Shown: positions 12,501 through 24,780 of the stretch, piece by piece | Position numbering within the stretch: the stretch's first letter is position 1 | Layout of the letters: each line of letters opens with the position of its first letter | Assembly: GCA_047967505.1 (NCBI GenBank) | Contig: CM106539.1 | Length of the DNA stretch: 64,000 nucleotides | Reading direction: 5' to 3' (one strand) | Source: Dipteris shenzhenensis | Lineage: Eukaryota; Polypodiophyta; Polypodiopsida; Gleicheniales | Made by a program: the position numbers and the translations under genes | Notes under the pieces: generated by a model | Database searches by the model: none | Seen by the model: only the letters and a program-made list of their open reading frames with translations | Told to the model about the DNA's origin: nothing

Positions 12501-13160
12501 CCAGATAATCCAATTCACATTCCCATGCCAAACTCCAATGATGGGTGTGATTTTGATGTAATACCACTTCCCACTAACCCCATCAAGGATTTCTAGAGAA
12601 AATATCTTGATATGAAAACTCGAGGTGGATGGACCCTAGACAACTTTCCTACCAACCTTAGTCAGCACCAAATTAGTGAAGCTTGGGTCAACAAGTTGGA
12701 TCCCCAACCTGAGTGGCACTGCCCAAGCTTTTTGATGTAATCTTCTTGAAAGAGTACATGTGTGCACCTCCATGTCTCAGAAGCCATCCCAAGTTCTATG
12801 CAGTTCCATGATGGCACATATGGGAGACCAACATACACACTTTGGGTGAGGATTGCACCATTAATCAGCCATACTCTGGTGTAGAATAGAACATCCAAGG
12901 CACACTAATCCGAGCACTTCAACAGCATGAGAAAATAATGTGCGACAACATTGACTGCATCCTTCACCAAAGTGCTATCTTCTACAAAACATTGGAATAC
13001 ATTATGGAGGTCCCCATCCACATCAACCGCCATTTGCCTACACTCAGTTTCAATCCCAATGAACAGATCGATGCTCAAACTACAAGCCAACTCTATCAAA
13101 GAGTCATCTTCTTATTAGAAGCATGCCACATATATCTGTTTGAACAAATGGTGGATACAG
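9600..13160 (+). pseudogene. Long decayed coding region of unknown family
   Basis: Successive + strand frames read as protein-like sequence broken by stops and frame changes over about 3.5 kb. Landmarks are LELVWPPTSTYVLSNTTIAF (from about 9680), FHVDGILLCTIINPQLKEVA (about 10030), FVLVAKSF...GHPLFTSMGAITT (about 10300), a Gln-rich coiled-coil-like part with LTRDCQILKDQLATAREAS (about 11150), FKIYQYLFEDEKNIFCLSTH (about 11510), EDDMAYLTSNFPSLTTLYA (about 11760), FDFEYQDPDNPIHIPMPN (about 12480) and LPTLSFNPNEQIDAQTTSQ (about 13030). I do not recognise the family; no RT, integrase or transposase motif was seen. It could be a gag-like or accessory ORF of a large element, or a captured gene. Confidence 0.4.
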
Positions 13161-13179
13161 GCTTCCTAGAAATAGAGCT

Positions 13180-13521
13180 ATGGTGCCAAGGCTTTACAAC
13201 AGGATTGACTGGCATGCCACAAGTTTCATAGCCCCACTGGGTTACACGCATGGGCATCCCAACTCCATGATCACAATAAGCCATAAGGACGGGTATAATG
13301 CCAGGAGATTTCAGTTGAACAGTAGGGGTTGGATTCCCTCCAGAGCCCCCCATTGCTGGAAATCCCTCAGAATTAGAAAGATCACTCTTTTCTTTTGGCT
13401 TTCTATTCATGGAGGGATTGCAGTGAACCTGTGGAGATCACGGTATGGGGCTGATCCCACTTGTCCTCAATGTCATTCTGCAGAGGAGTCAGTGCGACAT
13501 TGCCTTTGGGACTGCAGTTAG
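13180..13521 (+). pseudogene. LINE C-terminal zinc-binding (zf-RVT) domain fragment
   Basis: The frame contains the pattern PHCWKSLRIRKITLFFWLSI, then ADPTCPQCHSAEESVRHCLW with a closing C. This is the CxxC...HxxxC zinc-binding domain at the end of plant L1-type LINE ORF2 proteins (zf-RVT). The RT itself is absent. The frame ends at a stop at 13521. Confidence 0.75.
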
Positions 13522-13837
13522 AGGCGAGGACATGCTATTGGGTTTGATGATAAATATTATGAAATGCAATTACCTTTGACATGCTTATAAGCCATATATG
13601 AAGAAATTGCATGGAAAAAGAACCAAAACAGTGTTGGATTTATTAAAAGATCTTTGCATATGCACAAATTGCACATTTTCAAATTCTTCCATTCTAGGGT
13701 GAATCTAGATACCAATATCATGAACTATCAATGTTTTAACTTTTAAGACCACCATGCACTAGTCTCACTAGTTTGGTTTCCATGTTTTCAATTGGTTTTG
13801 GTTTTCAACAAAACATGAAAAGGTTATGGAGCCATGC

Positions 13838-14800
13838 CCTCGAATGGGTGTACATAAATTTAGCACAACATTGGAGGCCCCTCAAACCACATCTAAGTTT
13901 CTCAATTAGGTGTGTCCTTTGGTTGAGGAGAAGATCACATAGTGTACTTTTGGTGTGTCCTTTGGTTGAGGAGAAGATCACATAGTGTACTTTGGAATGA
14001 TTACTTGGTTGCATGTATATGTAGAATAAAATTTTGATATTTTTTAATAAATAGTTATATCCTATACTCTTGAGGATGCATGCTTCACATGCAACATAGC
14101 ACTCGTAATGCTTTAACAATCTCATTTCAAATCTTTATTCCATATGTTTTTGGCCTCATGTTCAAGATTGGAATGTGTAATACAACTTTAAGACAAATTT
14201 TATTGAATTTTGTTGAGCAATGTATAAGTTATGGGTTAGGCAAGATACCATATGCAAAAAATGCCCTAAACCTCACCAAAAATGACTACACCCAAGCAAA
14301 CATTGACCCTATGGCTACACCCAAGAAAACATTTCCCTGAACCTCATCGAAACTGATACACCCAAACAAACATTGACCCTATGAGTGTTCCCTCAAATGG
14401 GTGTGCATAATTTTAGCACAACATTGGAGACCCCTTAAACCACATCCAAGGTTCTCAATTAGGTGATCCTTTGGTTTAAGAGCAGCTCATGTAGTGTAAT
14501 TTTGAGTGATTACTTGGTTGCATGTATTTGTAGAACAAAATTTTGATGTTTTTGAATAATTTGTTATATCCTATACTCTTGAGGATGCATGCTTTACATG
14601 TAACATGATAGCACTTATAATGCTTAGTGGTCTCATTTCAAATATTTATTCCATATTTTTTTGGTCAATGTGTTCTACAGCTTGACAACAAAGTTTGTCA
14701 AATTCCAGTTAGCAATGCATATGCTATGGGATAGCCAAGATACCTATATATTCAAAAAATGCCCTGAACATCACCAAAAATGGCTACACCCAAGAAAATA
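13838..14800. repeat. Tandem duplication, period about 553 bp, with an internal 43-bp duplication
   Basis: A block beginning CCTC(G/A)AATGGGTG at 13838 recurs at 14391, and both copies follow the same order: 'TTAGCACAACATTGGAG', 'ATTACTTGGTTGCATGTAT', 'TATCCTATACTCTTGAGGAT', then an 'ACACCCAAG(C/A)AAA' motif. Only the first copy carries an additional 43-bp internal tandem repeat (about 13911-13994, unit TGTGTCCTTTGGTTGAGGAG...). No coding signal. Confidence 0.75.
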
Positions 14801-16149
14801 TTGACCCCTAGCTTACTAGATCTATAAGGTCACCCCTTGAGGAATAATGGAGGAACTCCTTGAGCAAAATTCTGCATAAGTAGCTGATAATCAACTAAGA
14901 AAACTGAGATGACCTACGTAATTTTAAAGCAACCAACAAGATTGATGGCACCTACAATAGTATCATGTCAAAGGGTAAAACATATGGTCCTTATGGATGT
15001 ACATTGCAAGTAACAATTAGCACAAGAAGGGAAATTGACAAAGTTGACACAATACATAAAATTATCCCGAAAGATTCCAAAGACATTAATTGGATGCAAT
15101 GCACAATTTGAAGCTAAGACATGCAATGCAAGAAAGAGGGTGGTGTCTCAACTTGGCTGGGTTAACTCAGAGAATATTATAGTGGGTAGTTTGGATGACC
15201 AAGGCACTTACAACTTCTATCCCACAAAGCTTTAGCTCTTGCCATTTGAGGGTATAGGATTCAAGGATGAGTACTTTCTTTGTAGGGAATGGTATGTATA
15301 TTTGTAAAGCAATGTAATTTCAAAATGTATTATGCCATGGCCCTTTTATTTACATTAGATGCATAGGTCCATATTGTAATGGTTTTGAGACATTCTTGTA
15401 TTTTATGTGTTTTTTGTATTCTAAGTAAAGGTTTTCGTGCTTGTTTTCTAACATATTGTTGTCGAAATTTTTTTGAAAAAAGATGGGTTTTACGTCTTCT
15501 GTCAAAAGTCATTGTGCAAACATCTTTTTAACAAATACGTAAAATCCACATGAAAAAAGGGAATCTTTGAAATATTTCCCTAGAATTATCATTTTGAGGT
15601 TATAGTTCTCAAATTAGATGTTACACTATTTTTTGGCCCTTGAGGTGGGGCTTTAGCCATTGGTAGAGGGTCTTCCTTTGCCTTTAGGGATCCTAGGGGA
15701 CCTTTATCATGTCTAGCCTAGCTCCCCAATTCAAAGAGAACTCATGGTGTACCATGATAGAACCTCAACCATGGAGGTCAGTCTTGACCTTTCATATCCC
15801 CTTTCCATCTTTAGGTGGCCTCAAAACATTAATCATATTTAGTGGGACCATAGTCCTGGGCACCTTAGGATGATATGCCACCATCTATGTTCTTGTCTTC
15901 TCAATTGCATCTATGGTCTCAAGGATATGCATCCAATTTTGGGAGAGCTTGAGCTCTGGCAGTGGAGCATAATAGTGTTTGTCCTACTCCTCGCCTATAT
16001 CCTCCTTGTTACAGGCTTTGAACATATTTATAGAGGTGGTCCATTTTGTGGTGTCAGACTCAACTACCACGAATAGATTACTTGGTCATGGGTGGCCCTT
16101 CCAGGTCTAAAGGTCAACGCTCATAACTTGTTCATCCTTGCATAGATAT
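14801..16149. other. Spacer; weak coding signal at 15035-15235
   Basis: A + strand frame at 15035-15235 contains a protein-like block (QLGWVNSENIIVGSLDDQGT) that I cannot assign. The rest shows nothing I can support. Confidence 0.35.
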
Positions 16150-16480
16150 ATTCAATTAGAGAACCAATCATGGACCACTCCTACCATGCACATAAAGGGC
16201 CTTCCTAGAATGATGTCATAACCATCTGGTTAGCCATGGGAATCCATAGGTGAGTCTCAAGGTCTTGATCTTGATGTCCCTCAACACTCCAATTTGCCAT
16301 CTTGACCACCGGATTGATACTCTTATCTTCGTCCATCCCCACTTGTCCCAGCACTATTTGGTGACTATGCTCACCCCTCCAACTCCATCCAAGATTGCCA
16401 TTGAACACTTGTTTTGGTAGGTGATTGGGAGTACAGCTTTGGTGTCACCACTCTCAAAGTACTAGCCTAGTTTATTGACT
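16150..16480 (-). pseudogene. Ty3/gypsy aspartic protease remnant
   Basis: On the minus strand, around 16400, SMAILDGVGGVSIVTK resembles the plant Ty3 protease active-site region in which the catalytic Asp precedes a Gly-rich turn and 'VNIVT'. About 60 codons further, DGYDIILGRPFM is the flap-distal motif common to Ty3 proteases. The reading frame changes between the two and a stop follows, so it is decayed. The gag zinc knuckles upstream in element sense (17530-17640) belong with it. Confidence 0.7.
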
Positions 16481-17524
16481 AGGATCTTAAAAAGGTTTGA
16501 CTCCTCCACAAGGGCTTCTACTACCTCGACGGGCATCTCCTCAAGGGTGATCATCTCTCCATTCATCAAAATGGAGAGATCTCTTCAAAGGATGGAATTC
16601 CCTCTTAGTAGGGCTACAATATGCATTTTCACTTTTGTGGATAGTAATGCGGCTAGATTGGCCACATCTCAAGGTTGGGTAATAGGCTCTTAGCCTATTG
16701 ATTGTGGCTCTTCAAAGCCATAGAAGGACATAGGGTCCTCTTCTGCAATGTGACGCCATGTGGGGTCCTCTTTGAACATTTTGTGCCTTAAGAGAGAGAG
16801 CCGCCTGATTCTTCCTCATCCAACCTTTCTAGGATGGAAGAGGATTTAAGGGCTCTATTAAGGGCTGGTAGTTTGGATGAATCATGTTCATGCCCTTTTT
16901 GGTCTTGAGCCATTGCCCAAATATTTCTTGAAAGTCATGTACCAACTATTGTGCCTCACATACCATCTTCAATAGGGGGGTCAGGGTATTCATTATGACC
17001 CATAGCGGTTGGGTTTTCCTTAAAAGTTGGGACCCCTTGTGCATTATCATTGCTCTTAGGCCATGGATTGGTTGGATTTGGGACTGATAGGATATTTTTT
17101 AAAGATGTGGGATTGGATACGGTAGCCATGTGTGCATCAGACCCTAGCCGTGTGTGCATCAGGCCCTCTTTGAATAATCACTGTATTCGATCCCTTGCTT
17201 AGTTTAACAACATCTGTGTGGTTTGTATCCCTAAGCTGGGTTGTGATTGTTTTATCCTTCTTGGCTTGCTTATAGAGCTCCTTGGTTAGAGCTCTAGCCT
17301 AGGCCCTAGTGATGACATTATGGATACCGAAGAAACTTGGCCACTCTTGATACTCAATAAATTGATGCTGGTGGCCTTGGGATCCGTGTTTGTTTTAGGG
17401 GTCCTTCTCATTGGATAGTCCTTGAAGAGGTGGTCCGCATCCTATAGCACAAACACAAGGAAGCATTCATGTTAGGGGTGGTTGTTGTGGGTAGGGGTTG
17501 ATCTTCCTTATAGGGACAATCCCT

Positions 17525-17640
17525 TACAAAGTGATATCCTTGACACTTAAAGAAAGCCATCGATTGGTTGGCTAGCATCTTATAGGGACACTCACTGGCT
17601 CGGTGTGGTCTTTAACATGTGTAACATTGTATAGCTGGTC
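17525..17640 (-). pseudogene. Two tandem CCHC zinc knuckles of retroelement gag, decayed
   Basis: The minus strand encodes QCYTC-stop-RPHRASECPYK followed closely by FFKCQGYHFVRDCPYK. Both match the C-x2-C-x4-H-x4-C nucleocapsid knuckle with damage: the first has a stop and lacks one spacer residue, the second has Phe at the first cysteine. Double knuckles are common in plant Ty3 gag. The protease remnant at 16150-16480 lies downstream in the same orientation. Confidence 0.65.
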
Positions 17641-17969
17641 TACATGTCAAGGTATACATGTTGTAGGTTGTTTGAGTGGTGGGAGCTATTTGGTACCATC
17701 GGGATGTATTATTTGTACTTCATGATGTAATGGCTTATCTGAATGGAATGGTATAGGGGACTCTCACATGGCAAGGAGTCATTTGTCGAAGGGCACAATC
17801 TGGTTTCTCCCACTCACTAGGTGGCTCCTAAATGATCACCTGGCTCATCGGGGTAATCCAAGGTGGTGCAAGTTGAGGGCCTAAGATAGGTGGAGGTAAT
17901 GGGAGGTTTTGAGCCATACATTGTCCTTGGTTGGAAGAGGGGCTTGTTGGATGGTCAACTATCCCTTAT

Positions 17970-18036
17970 TGTATATTATATATATATATACACACATATA
18001 CACATACTCATACATATACATATACATACATACACT
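17970..18036. repeat. TA/CA-rich microsatellite
   Basis: An interrupted (TA)n then (CA/CATA)n run lies here. Confidence 0.8.
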
Positions 18037-18619
18037 GATTTAGTGGTGTGGGTAAGGTTAGGGGCTGCTTCTATTGATACATTGGCTGGGGGATGACCTT
18101 AGGATAACAACACTAAGATGTCTCATGGGTTCTCCATCTAGCACAATGGGCATAGTAGAGCACCAATCTACTTGCCCTAAGGTGGGGGCACTCATTAGTT
18201 GCCCATGTAGAGACCAGACCATAGGATATCTCTTCTATAGAATATGTGAGGATTGCTTAGGTCTTCCCTTATCAATCCCCCCTTAAGTTACTGGGCCACT
18301 TGGTCCAAAAAGTCGGTGGCCACCTCATCTATATTCACACCCTTGGTAGGTAGATTCCCCTCCTTGGCTTCCGTCGCACTAATGGTTTTACCAGTGTGGG
18401 ATACATTGGATGAAGCCGCTTGTGACTTTTTTGTTTGGGTCTTATCCTTCATATTGTCATCTAAGGGGGGCACAGTAGTCTTGCTGTTGCACAACTGAAA
18501 TAATGTGCAGTTTAGGGTGAAAAGATGATGATGAAGCGAAATGTTAAAAGGAATCATGGGTATGATGTGGAAAAAAGTATCACAATCCCTGACAGTAGCC
18601 TCGCACATATCAAACATTG

Positions 18620-20888
18620 TTTGGGTAGACTTGATCTGGCTAAAGATGCAGTAATAGAATTTGATGACTCAAAAAGAGATTCCAAAGCATAAGAGCAAAT
18701 ATGTTCCTATGTGGTGGTTCCCTCTCGGTGATCTTATACATCATTTTTCAAAATGGTGTATCTTTACACCACCTCTATGTTGATATGAACAATTCTTGAA
18801 TTATATCTATTAATAATTAAGTTCAAATTAAGAAATTTATTATTAATTAATCAAAAAACTAGTTAGTAATAAAAGCAATGATTAATTAAAGAATTAACAA
18901 AAAGTAATAAAAATCAATAAGTCAATAATTAATTTAAGAAATATCTAGTAATGGAAAAGGATTAGTAATAAAAATTAATTGATAGTTAAGAAATTAATAA
19001 AAATTAATAGAAACTAATCATTAAAGAATTAAATATAAATTTAAAAAATAACTAAAAATTCGATAGTAATAGAAGACTCAAGCATTAGGTGGACATGTAA
19101 GGATCAAGCCCTATGTGGCCACATATTAAGTGGTTTGTCACATTTGGCCCCTCATATTCACTTTCCCACTCACTATACCTGCACCTTTGCTTCCACAGAT
19201 CATAAATTGCAGAGATACATATATATATTATTGTAAAATCACCCTTTTTGAGTCTACTAGGTCAATATCAAGTGGACGTGATTGGTTCGGGAAAAAATTC
19301 CAAAACATGAGTCAACAATTATCCAACATTTATGAGCTAGAAATCTGATGGACAAATAAAACAAAAAAAAAGCAAATTCATACAAATAATGAAAGCTATT
19401 TACAAGCATGCTATCCTAATAAAGCTGTGACTAGAAAAGCTATTTTGCAAAGAGGGGAAAAAAACACAACACAAAATCAAAAAAGAAGCAAAAAATCAAA
19501 GAGCATACTTTCTTTCCGCAAAGCTATTTTGCAAAACTATATACTGTGCATATTGATAGTGTGTGGTGGCCATCTCATCCAACCCATGATTCTTGCCATT
19601 GTAGGTATTAGCTATTATTTGTTCTTGTTATTTGCATATTTTATGTCATTATTTTTACCGAGAAAGCTTCTGCTCCAACCTCCATCCAAATATTGGGTTT
19701 TAACCTTCTATTGTGAATGCATTTTTCCCTGCTTGCAGAAACTCAAAGAAATGTGCAAGGTACTAAGTCCTAAACTTGTAATATAGATATGACTAATGAT
19801 ATTCATATAATATGCCAGTGTTTTATCTATTCATAATACTTCTTTGTGTCAATCTAAATTCTTACAACATTCATCTCTTTTGATGCATGCTCTCAATGTG
19901 AGGCAAGATTCGAAATCAAAAGGAAAGATAGCCAAGTTGGATGCAAGATCGAAGGATGAAATTTCATATTCTTTTAGCCTATGATATAATATTATATAGA
20001 TTGCAACTAAGGTAAATTATGAGCTCTTGGGAGTGTAATGTGTAGGGAGGATTGGGTCTTGATTGGCCCTATGTCGTGTGTCATTTTCATGTTTTTTCTA
20101 ATCCCCTTTCTCTCTTTAGGAAAATTTCATTAAAGGGTAAGATCCAAGTTCCCTTTCAAAGTAGTAGTTATGCATTCCATAGCAAAAATGAAACTCTAAA
20201 GTATAACGAGTAAGCATTGAATGAATTAATAAATACATACCCAGGACTGGGAAATAAATCTCTTAGGGTATTGTGCTATTTGACAAAGCCATTTACATAA
20301 TCTCATACCAAACCATGTACTTCATGCAAGTTTTCTAAGAGCCAACACTTATTTCATTAATTTTGGACTTTTCAATGTACAAATTCATTTTTACATACAC
20401 TTTTGGACTAGTTTTTGGATAAAGACCCACTTTTCAAAGATTAGATGAAAACATAGAAACAATCAATTTTTTTGAGATTTTTAAAGGAGATAAATTCAAA
20501 ATTATAAAATTTAACTTGATACAGATAAGTTACGCCAAAAGATAAGATTCAATAGTTGTAAACTCTCATAATATTTACAATGGTGTTAACAAACACCTTC
20601 AAAAGTTACAATATTAAGCAATCTCTCACAATATTTATAATGGTGTTAACAAACACCAAAAGTTACAATAAGCCTCTCACTAGAAGGCATTAATATTTTC
20701 CATTGATATCTTAGATTCAACCCATTCAAGATCTGAGACCATCTCATCATGATCGATGTAGTTAAAACTACAAAATAGAAGTAAGGAATTATAAATTTTC
20801 TCCTGTATAGAACTTTCTTGATTCTGTATGGCTTGCACTTCCTAGGGTGGAAATCTCCCATAACAAGCCACACGCGAAGTCACCTCAC
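18620..20888. other. AT-rich spacer with small repeats
   Basis: Positions 18790-19060 are built of degenerate TTAATAA/AATTAAT words. At 20563 and 20623 a 60-bp unit containing GGTGTTAACAAACACC is repeated twice. The motif GCTATTTTGCAAA occurs at about 19439 and 19521. No gene is supported. Confidence 0.5.
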
Positions 20889-21122
20889 TTAGATAGCCTG
20901 TTTATATGAAAGTAATCTATCTATTTCGATGGTAGACCTATTTATATTCCATCTCTTCTCCTTCTCTAGGTGCTTTTGAGCAGCAAACTCCTCCTTTTTG
21001 TCTTGGGTTAATGGAGCTCGTTGTTGCTTTCTTTGCTCTCTATTTGCCTCATTCTCAGCGATCCAATCTTTATTGGTGCTAATGGCTTCCTCCACGGAAG
21101 TGATGACTTCAAAAAGATCCAT
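20889..21122 (-). CDS. Unrecognised charged ORF, possible exon or TE fragment
   Basis: A minus-strand frame of 77 residues starts with ATG at 21122 and is rich in Glu, Lys and Arg, including a stretch TQDKKEEFAAQKHLEKEKRW that looks helical and coiled-coil-like. Codon use looks more protein-like than the neighbouring chance frames. It ends 170 bp left of the chromovirus LTR. I cannot name a family; it may be a remnant of a coding exon or gag cut by the insertion. Confidence 0.25.
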   Translation of the reverse strand: MDLFEVITSVEEAISTNKDWIAENEANREQRKQQRAPLTQDKKEEFAAQKHLEKEKRWNINRSTIEIDRLLSYKQAI

Positions 21123-21294
21123 GAAGCTTTAAGCTACGAGAATATGGACCACAGGAACAAGAGATAGTGAGGGAGTAAGGCGATATGGAAGAAGAGTTTA
21201 AGAGTAAGGCTATGAGATGAGTGCAAGAATGATAATGGGAGTAGACTCGAGTTCCACAGTAAGGCTGCAAGCAAGATGGAAGGAGTAAGCTTGA

Positions 21295-22017
21295 TGTTAC
21301 GGAAATTATATTTATGATATATCTTGCTTTGGCCATTATTATTTTTAGTCGAGTGTGACTATGGCAAAGTACTCCATAGGAGCGCACCAGATGCAGCGGG
21401 GGTCCTAGTGGATACTTTGTGTGGTTAGTTGGGGATGCCTGACTAGTTTGTATTTTGCCATGCTAGATGGTCGGTATTGTGGGTGATTCCATGTTAAGAC
21501 TGATGTCGCTAGTGTTATTGGTGTTGTGCTTGATTATTGTGCTTTGAGCACGGTTATGTTGGGATCGATTGATTCGGTGATTCGTTCAATCGATTGTTAA
21601 TAACGAATGTAATTGGCGGCTTGAGTACAGGTGATGGACTCATAGCGAGGATTGGAGTTAGTGCGAGGGTACCGATTGAGGTGTCGCACAGCGCATTATA
21701 TGTGGCCATGGGCCAATTTTTTTATTTGTTTAATTATTGCAAGTTTGAGCAATATATTTTGTTGAGGACATAAATCATTTTGGGCCCTAAGTTGGCTATG
21801 TAAAGCAAATCCCTCATTTTTGGATGGGAGGGATAATTTTGGCTCCTTGGTGCTTTTATGAAATATCATAAATACTCTAGATGAGGAAGCGTGAGCCACT
21901 CATCTAGGGGGGGAGATTGTACCCATTCTGCTATTGTTTTCGTGGTGTCATTGTGCTCTCCTTCTCCAATTGATTAAGTGGTGAATTTGTGTTGAAGATA
22001 ATTACCTTTTGGTTTCA
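21295..22017 (+). mobile_element. Left LTR of chromovirus (723 bp)
   Basis: Starts TGTTACGGAAATTA and ends GGTTTCA, one base before the PBS. The first 460 bp or so match the right LTR at 27891-28339; the remaining 265 bp have no partner because the right LTR is cut. Confidence 0.9.
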
Positions 22018-22018
22018 G

Positions 22019-22030
22019 TGGTATCAGAGC
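22019..22030 (+). promoter_or_regulatory. Primer-binding site, initiator-Met tRNA
   Basis: TGGTATCAGAGC, one base after the LTR end, is complementary to the 3' end of initiator methionine tRNA and would prime minus-strand synthesis. Confidence 0.9.
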
Positions 22031-23538
22031 TTTGGTGATGCTCTTATGAAAGAAGAAGGCTACCTCATGGCTCGTGTGAGAAGTTAATGAGAAGAGAGAA
22101 AGCCCACGGAAAGAAAGAAAGAAAGAAAAATTTTCGAGGGCTTTTACCATGGTCATCCTATTGCAAAAGGGAGCTGGCCTATAGCCCTGTAGTGATAGAG
22201 GTTTTTTTAAAAAAAACCTCGAATCTGTCTCCACGGAAGCTGCTTAGTACATGAAGCACTTGTCTTCTGTGGCCTGTCGACCTACTCCGTGGACCATTGT
22301 GAAGGCTCTAGAGTCAGAGTCTAGAGTGTTCGCTACTGCGGCTGACTGCCAATCTTTGTTGATCGCCTTACAGAGTCTAGACTCTAGAGCATAGCCTACA
22401 AGGGCTCTCAAATTCATCGTTGCCCTTGCAATAAAACCATCGCCTCTACATTGGGAAACTCACTCTGCATGCCCGTTGCTACAAACTCTTTACGAGTCTC
22501 TCTTCTTCAAGACTGCAGCTCTTTGCCCTGCCTCCGCCTCAATTGACTGCAAAGGCCAACCAACTTTAGACTTGGGAGCCTCCCACTATGTGCGCTCATC
22601 TGCGGATCTGCAGCCACCTACAGATTTTTTGACTCGCGTGCACTCTTGGACTCCGCATGCCGTGACAATTTGCAGAAATAGTCTGCAGCATTGAAGAACA
22701 GATTCAGCGCTGCCAATCGCAACCTCACAAGTGCTACTGGTCCTTCGTCAAGTGAACAAGGGAGCCTATAGGTCAAACCATGCTGCATATGCATTAAAGT
22801 TTAAACAGCTGCTGCAGACTCTCTTGGAGCCTCTCTCTACAAAACTGTGGCCTGCCACTCTGGCCCTTTGACTCAGCGCATAGTGCCACTGTCATTCAAG
22901 CAACACCTCAAAGTAGCCGTCGAACGAATCTGCATTCTTTAAAACTCTGCGCGCCCACGCTATGTGAGCTTGTGTCTATTGACCGCTGCCAATAAGTCAA
23001 AGGTTGCTTTGACTATATACAAGGTTAAAGACACTAAGGTCAATATTTTAGTTTTTTTAAAAAGAAAAAAAGAAAAAAAAACTATATACAAGGTTGAAGA
23101 CACTAAGGTCAAAAAAAGAAGCCTTCCTTTTAGTGATCTGCGACACAAAGTGCGAGGCCACTCCACCGACCAGCAAAGGCGTTTAAAAAAAAAAAAAAGC
23201 AAAGCAAAATCTGAAGAAGCTTGAATCAAGAAGGCGATTGGAACCACACAAAAAAACCGTGCAATTAATTGGAGAGCGGTCAAGTGCAAAGACGACTATG
23301 AGTGACATCATCGGCCACATATCTCCCACTCTAGTCTTTTCTACGTTCGATCAGAGAGCGAGATAAGTGATTTCTTTTTATATTTCATACACTTAGTATC
23401 TTCCGCCATCCATTTCTTACCATACACTCGAATTGCACTTTTTCATCCGTTTAATTCTCATACACTTAGTATCTTTATTCTTCGCTCCGCTTTATTTGTA
23501 TTTATCACATTTTCAAGGCGCATCAGCCACAACCACCC
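22031..23538 (+). mobile_element. Chromovirus leader, about 1.5 kb
   Basis: Long untranslated leader. A block of about 32 bp starting CTATATACAAGGTT is duplicated at about 23012 and 23082, separated by an A-rich run, and CATACACTTAGTATCTT occurs at about 23388 and 23459. No gene is supported in it. Confidence 0.6.
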
Positions 23539-24780
23539 ATGCTCCAAGAGCAGATAGATGCACTTCAGGCACAGTTGGCTAATGAGCGTGAGCATAGGGA
23601 GAGATTGGAAAAGAAAATCAATGGTAAGAAAAGGAAGAGACATTCATCTGACGATGAGTCATCTGACGATGATTCCGATGACAATACTATTATATGGACA
23701 GTCAAAGCCACATTGAGAGCACAAAATTCAAGGAAGAAGAGTAAGATAAGTAGAAAAGCTTTCTCATTTCAAAATTTCGATGGAAAGAAAGAAGCACACA
23801 CTATCTTGTCTTGGATCAGTCAGCTAGATGATTATTTTTCGAGGGAGAAATTCTCTGAAAAAGATAAGATTAAATGTGCTACAAATCATTTAGTAGAGAG
23901 TGCTACACTTTGGTGGAACATCACTAAGCACAGTAAAAGGCGACCAAAATCTTGGAAGTCTTTCCAAAAGCTCATCAAGAGAGATTTCCTTCCCTCACAT
24001 TTCAAAGCAAAAGCTAGACAACAATGGAATACTTTCAGGCAGTTCAATAAGGAAACGATCTCCACATATACTGATAGATTTTGGCAAACATTGATCCAAT
24101 TACAATCCTTAGAGAAAGTAAATGAGCGCGATCAACATAGAAAGTATGTGGCAGGTCTAAAGTCTAAGTTGAGAGCTGAGATTAACATATTTCATCCTCG
24201 CTCACTGAGCTCAGTAATTTCTCTTGCAATGAATTGTGAAAGGAAGAATGGGATCCCAAAAGAAGGAAAAGATCAGGAACGGCATGTACTCTTCCATAAG
24301 AAAAAGACATTTGATAAAAAGCCCTTCTTTAAATCTAAAAATGGTTTTGTACCACAAAAGATAGATTCTTCTTTGAAGCCGAACAGTGGGACTTTTCCAA
24401 AGAAAGAAATAAGGTGTTTCAAATGCAACAAGCTGGGACACATAGCCACTGAGCGTCCTAAAAGAAAGAAGACCCCGACGGCGAAAGTGCACATGATTGA
24501 TGACGAAGCAGCCAAGCAAGAGGGAGGTAAGTATAATTGTCATGCTCTTCTAAAGATGAAAGGTTTCATTAATGGCAAAGAGGTTGTTATTTTGCATGAC
24601 GATGGTAGTACACATGATTTCGTTTCGAAAAGAACCTTAGCAAAGCTAAACCTTGAGTCTTTCCCATCTAACTATAAGGTCAAAGCTGCTTTTACCAAAA
24701 CAAAAAATACAATTGCACTAGAGAAGTCAAGAATCTTGAATTCTCAATCAAACCCTACAAGGATACACACGACTTTCTAG
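23539..24780 (+). pseudogene. Chromovirus gag and start of protease
   Basis: A 413-codon frame starting MLQEQIDALQAQLANEREHR. The N-terminus is a short coiled coil followed by an Asp/Ser-rich acidic stretch. The retrotransposon Gag core follows (around residues 75-210; SWISQLDDYFSREKFSEKDK, then ATLWWN). A basic linker leads to a zinc knuckle CFKCNKLGHIATERP near residue 293, where the fourth ligand is Arg instead of Cys. Then comes the protease active-site region ILHDDGSTHDFVS, with Asp-Asp-Gly where most family members have Asp-Ser/Thr-Gly. A frameshift near 24722 throws the frame to a stop at 24780; the protease continues in another frame. Confidence 0.85.

Noticed and set aside
24211-24543. 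Minus-strand frames opposite gag
   Set aside because: They are shadows of the chromovirus gag frame.
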